This document shows, one piece after another, positions 63,078 through 64,000 of a stretch of DNA of 64,000 bases. Under the pieces are notes generated by a model. The model was not told where the DNA came from. It saw nothing but the letters and a program-made list of their open reading frames with translations, and did not search any database. The DNA lies in the NCBI GenBank assembly GCA_907165275.2, contig OU015652.1, forward strand, positions 9,253,001-9,317,000, given 5' to 3'. Position 1 is the first letter of the stretch, and the number at the start of each line of letters is the position of its first letter. Source of the stretch: Zygaena filipendulae (lineage: Eukaryota > Arthropoda > Insecta > Lepidoptera > Zygaenidae). The translations under genes and the position numbers were made by a program.

Positions 63078-63397
63078 CTAGCTGTGCCCCGCGGTTTCAC
63101 CCGCGCGAAAGGTTTTTATACAACAACTTTTTTTCCGACATCCGATTTCAATGAAACAAAGCCTATATATACATATGTTTTTGAGTTCGTTATTGTCAGG
63201 ACAAGGTTTATATAAAATAATTTTGGAGTTCCTGCGGGAATTCCGAAATTCACGCGGGTGAATCTCCAAAACGGTTGGACCGATATTGACGGGATTCACT
63301 GCTAATTAGCTGTTGTTATAAGGAGTAAATTAGACTGCATTGGAGTTCCTGCGGGAATCCCGAAACTCACGCGGGTGAAACCGCGGGGCACAGCTAG
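63078..63397. mobile_element. Helitron-like copies joined head to head
   Basis: It begins CTAGCTGTGCCCCGCGG and ends CCGCGGGGCACAGCTAG, so both ends carry the CTAG tail facing outward. Two further forward-type ends (GGAATTCCGAAATTCACGCG and GAATCCCGAAACTCACGCG) lie inside. 320 bp. Confidence 0.7.
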
Positions 63398-63412
63398 TTT
63401 ATAATATTAGTA

Positions 63413-63584
63413 GGATAACCTTTGTTTGTTTGTTACGCTTTCACGCCTCAACAGCTCTGCGGATCATCATGAAACTTTGCACACACGTTGTCAGAGATAC
63501 AGAGAAGGACAAAGGGTACTTTTATCCCGAAATTCCCACGGGAACTTCTATCTTATTACTGGTGAAACCGCGGGGAACAGCTAT
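63413..63584 (+). mobile_element. Helitron-like repeat
   Basis: GATAACCTTTGTTTGTTTG, GCTTTCACGCCTCAACAGC and a final GAAACCGCGGGGAACAGCTA; begins only 16 bp after the head-to-head pair. Confidence 0.7.
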
Positions 63585-63829
63585 AAAAATATACAGGTAT
63601 TGGAAAAAAACCAGGTCCCGTCTAATCAAAACTTCAAGTCCAGTCAAAATTTCAAGTCAATCCATCGCGATAGATCGTTTTCGAGTTTTGCGACTACTAA
63701 CATGGGATACTTTGTCAAGTTGTTATCTATTATATCACTCAGGGATACTGTAGTTTCCTATGAGTAAAATATTTTTTTAAAACTGGTTCTTTACTACTTC
63801 ATAATATTATTAGCTATACAATATAGAAA

Positions 63830-64000
63830 TTATAGCGCGGGTTTTTCGGAGTTCCTGCGGGAGTTCCTGGATTAAAACTACCCTGTGTTCTTCTCTGTGC
63901 CCCTAATAACGTGTATGCAAAGTTTGTTAATAATCGGTTAGGTAATCAAGCCGTGAAAGCGTACCAAACAAACAAACAAACTCACATTTCTAATAATAGG
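63830..64000 (-). mobile_element. Helitron-like repeat, running to the window end
   Basis: GGAGTTCCTGCGGGAGTTCC through GTGTATGCAAAGTTTG to CTCACATTTCTAATAATAGG. The CTAG end is missing at 63830. Confidence 0.65.

Larger units (their letters stand above)
56309..64000. other. First intron of baz (inferred), repeats only
   Basis: It contains GTAGGTACCTACC low-complexity patches, the mariner fragment duplication (58129-58424), a MITE B fragment (60316-60393) and Helitron-like copies (60645-60775, 61662-61740, 61925-62100, 63078-63397, 63413-63584, 63830-64000). No further Par-3 exon is recognisable. Confidence 0.75.

Noticed and set aside
1..64000. CRISPR array, phage, bacterial operon or toxin system
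   Set aside because: No regularly spaced repeats with unique spacers and no bacterial gene structure; all coding evidence is intron-containing animal genes or eukaryotic transposons.

Overview
The window looks like a gene-sparse, AT-rich stretch of a moth or butterfly (Lepidoptera) nuclear genome. The evidence is GT-AG introns of up to about 14 kb, GC-rich coding exons set in AT-rich introns, and more than twenty copies of a short Helitron-like repeat. That repeat ends in an 'AACAGCTAG' hairpin tail (CTAGCTGTGCCCCGCGG on the other strand) and is very common in lepidopteran DNA. No bacterial-style gene, CRISPR array, rRNA or convincing functional tRNA is visible. The species cannot be named from sequence alone.

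Two host genes are present, both on the + strand. The first (10482-47914, 17 supported exons, 5' part outside the window) encodes the Ca2+/calmodulin-type adenylyl cyclase orthologous to Drosophila rutabaga. It runs from the C1a catalytic domain through C1b, the second six-helix membrane bundle and the C2a catalytic domain to a long Pro/Ser-rich C-terminus and a stop codon. The exon phases join without a break. The second gene begins at 56189 with a 40-codon first coding exon matching the N-terminus of Par-3/Bazooka. The rest of that gene lies beyond 64000 behind an intron of at least 7.7 kb.

The non-coding DNA is a layered mobile-element landscape. 0-10 kb: upstream intron with a composite repeat at 3868-4689. 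12-26 kb: a large intron with a Spy-type transposon inserted exactly at AAA|TTT in a Helitron copy (17325-18779), a 551-bp foldback palindrome (21233-21783) and a three-level nest (25263-25976). 32 kb: another MITE of the same family. 35.3-39.3 kb: a young gypsy-like LTR retrotransposon on the minus strand with 420-bp LTRs differing at 3 sites. Its single long frame fuses Gag to integrase with protease, reverse transcriptase and RNase H missing. 49.9-54 kb: a 371-bp MITE and a decayed PIF/Harbinger element with 18-bp inverted repeats, a TAA target duplication, and relics of both a HARBI1-like transposase and a Myb/SANT-like protein. 58.1-58.4 kb: a tandem duplication of a mariner transposase DNA-binding segment.

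The features most worth a second look are the Gag-integrase fusion retroelement, the Spy element whose empty site can be read from neighbouring repeats, and the MITE family that carries paired TGACGTCA (cAMP-response-element) octamers into introns of a gene that makes cAMP. A pre-miRNA-like hairpin at 14769-14830 is also notable.
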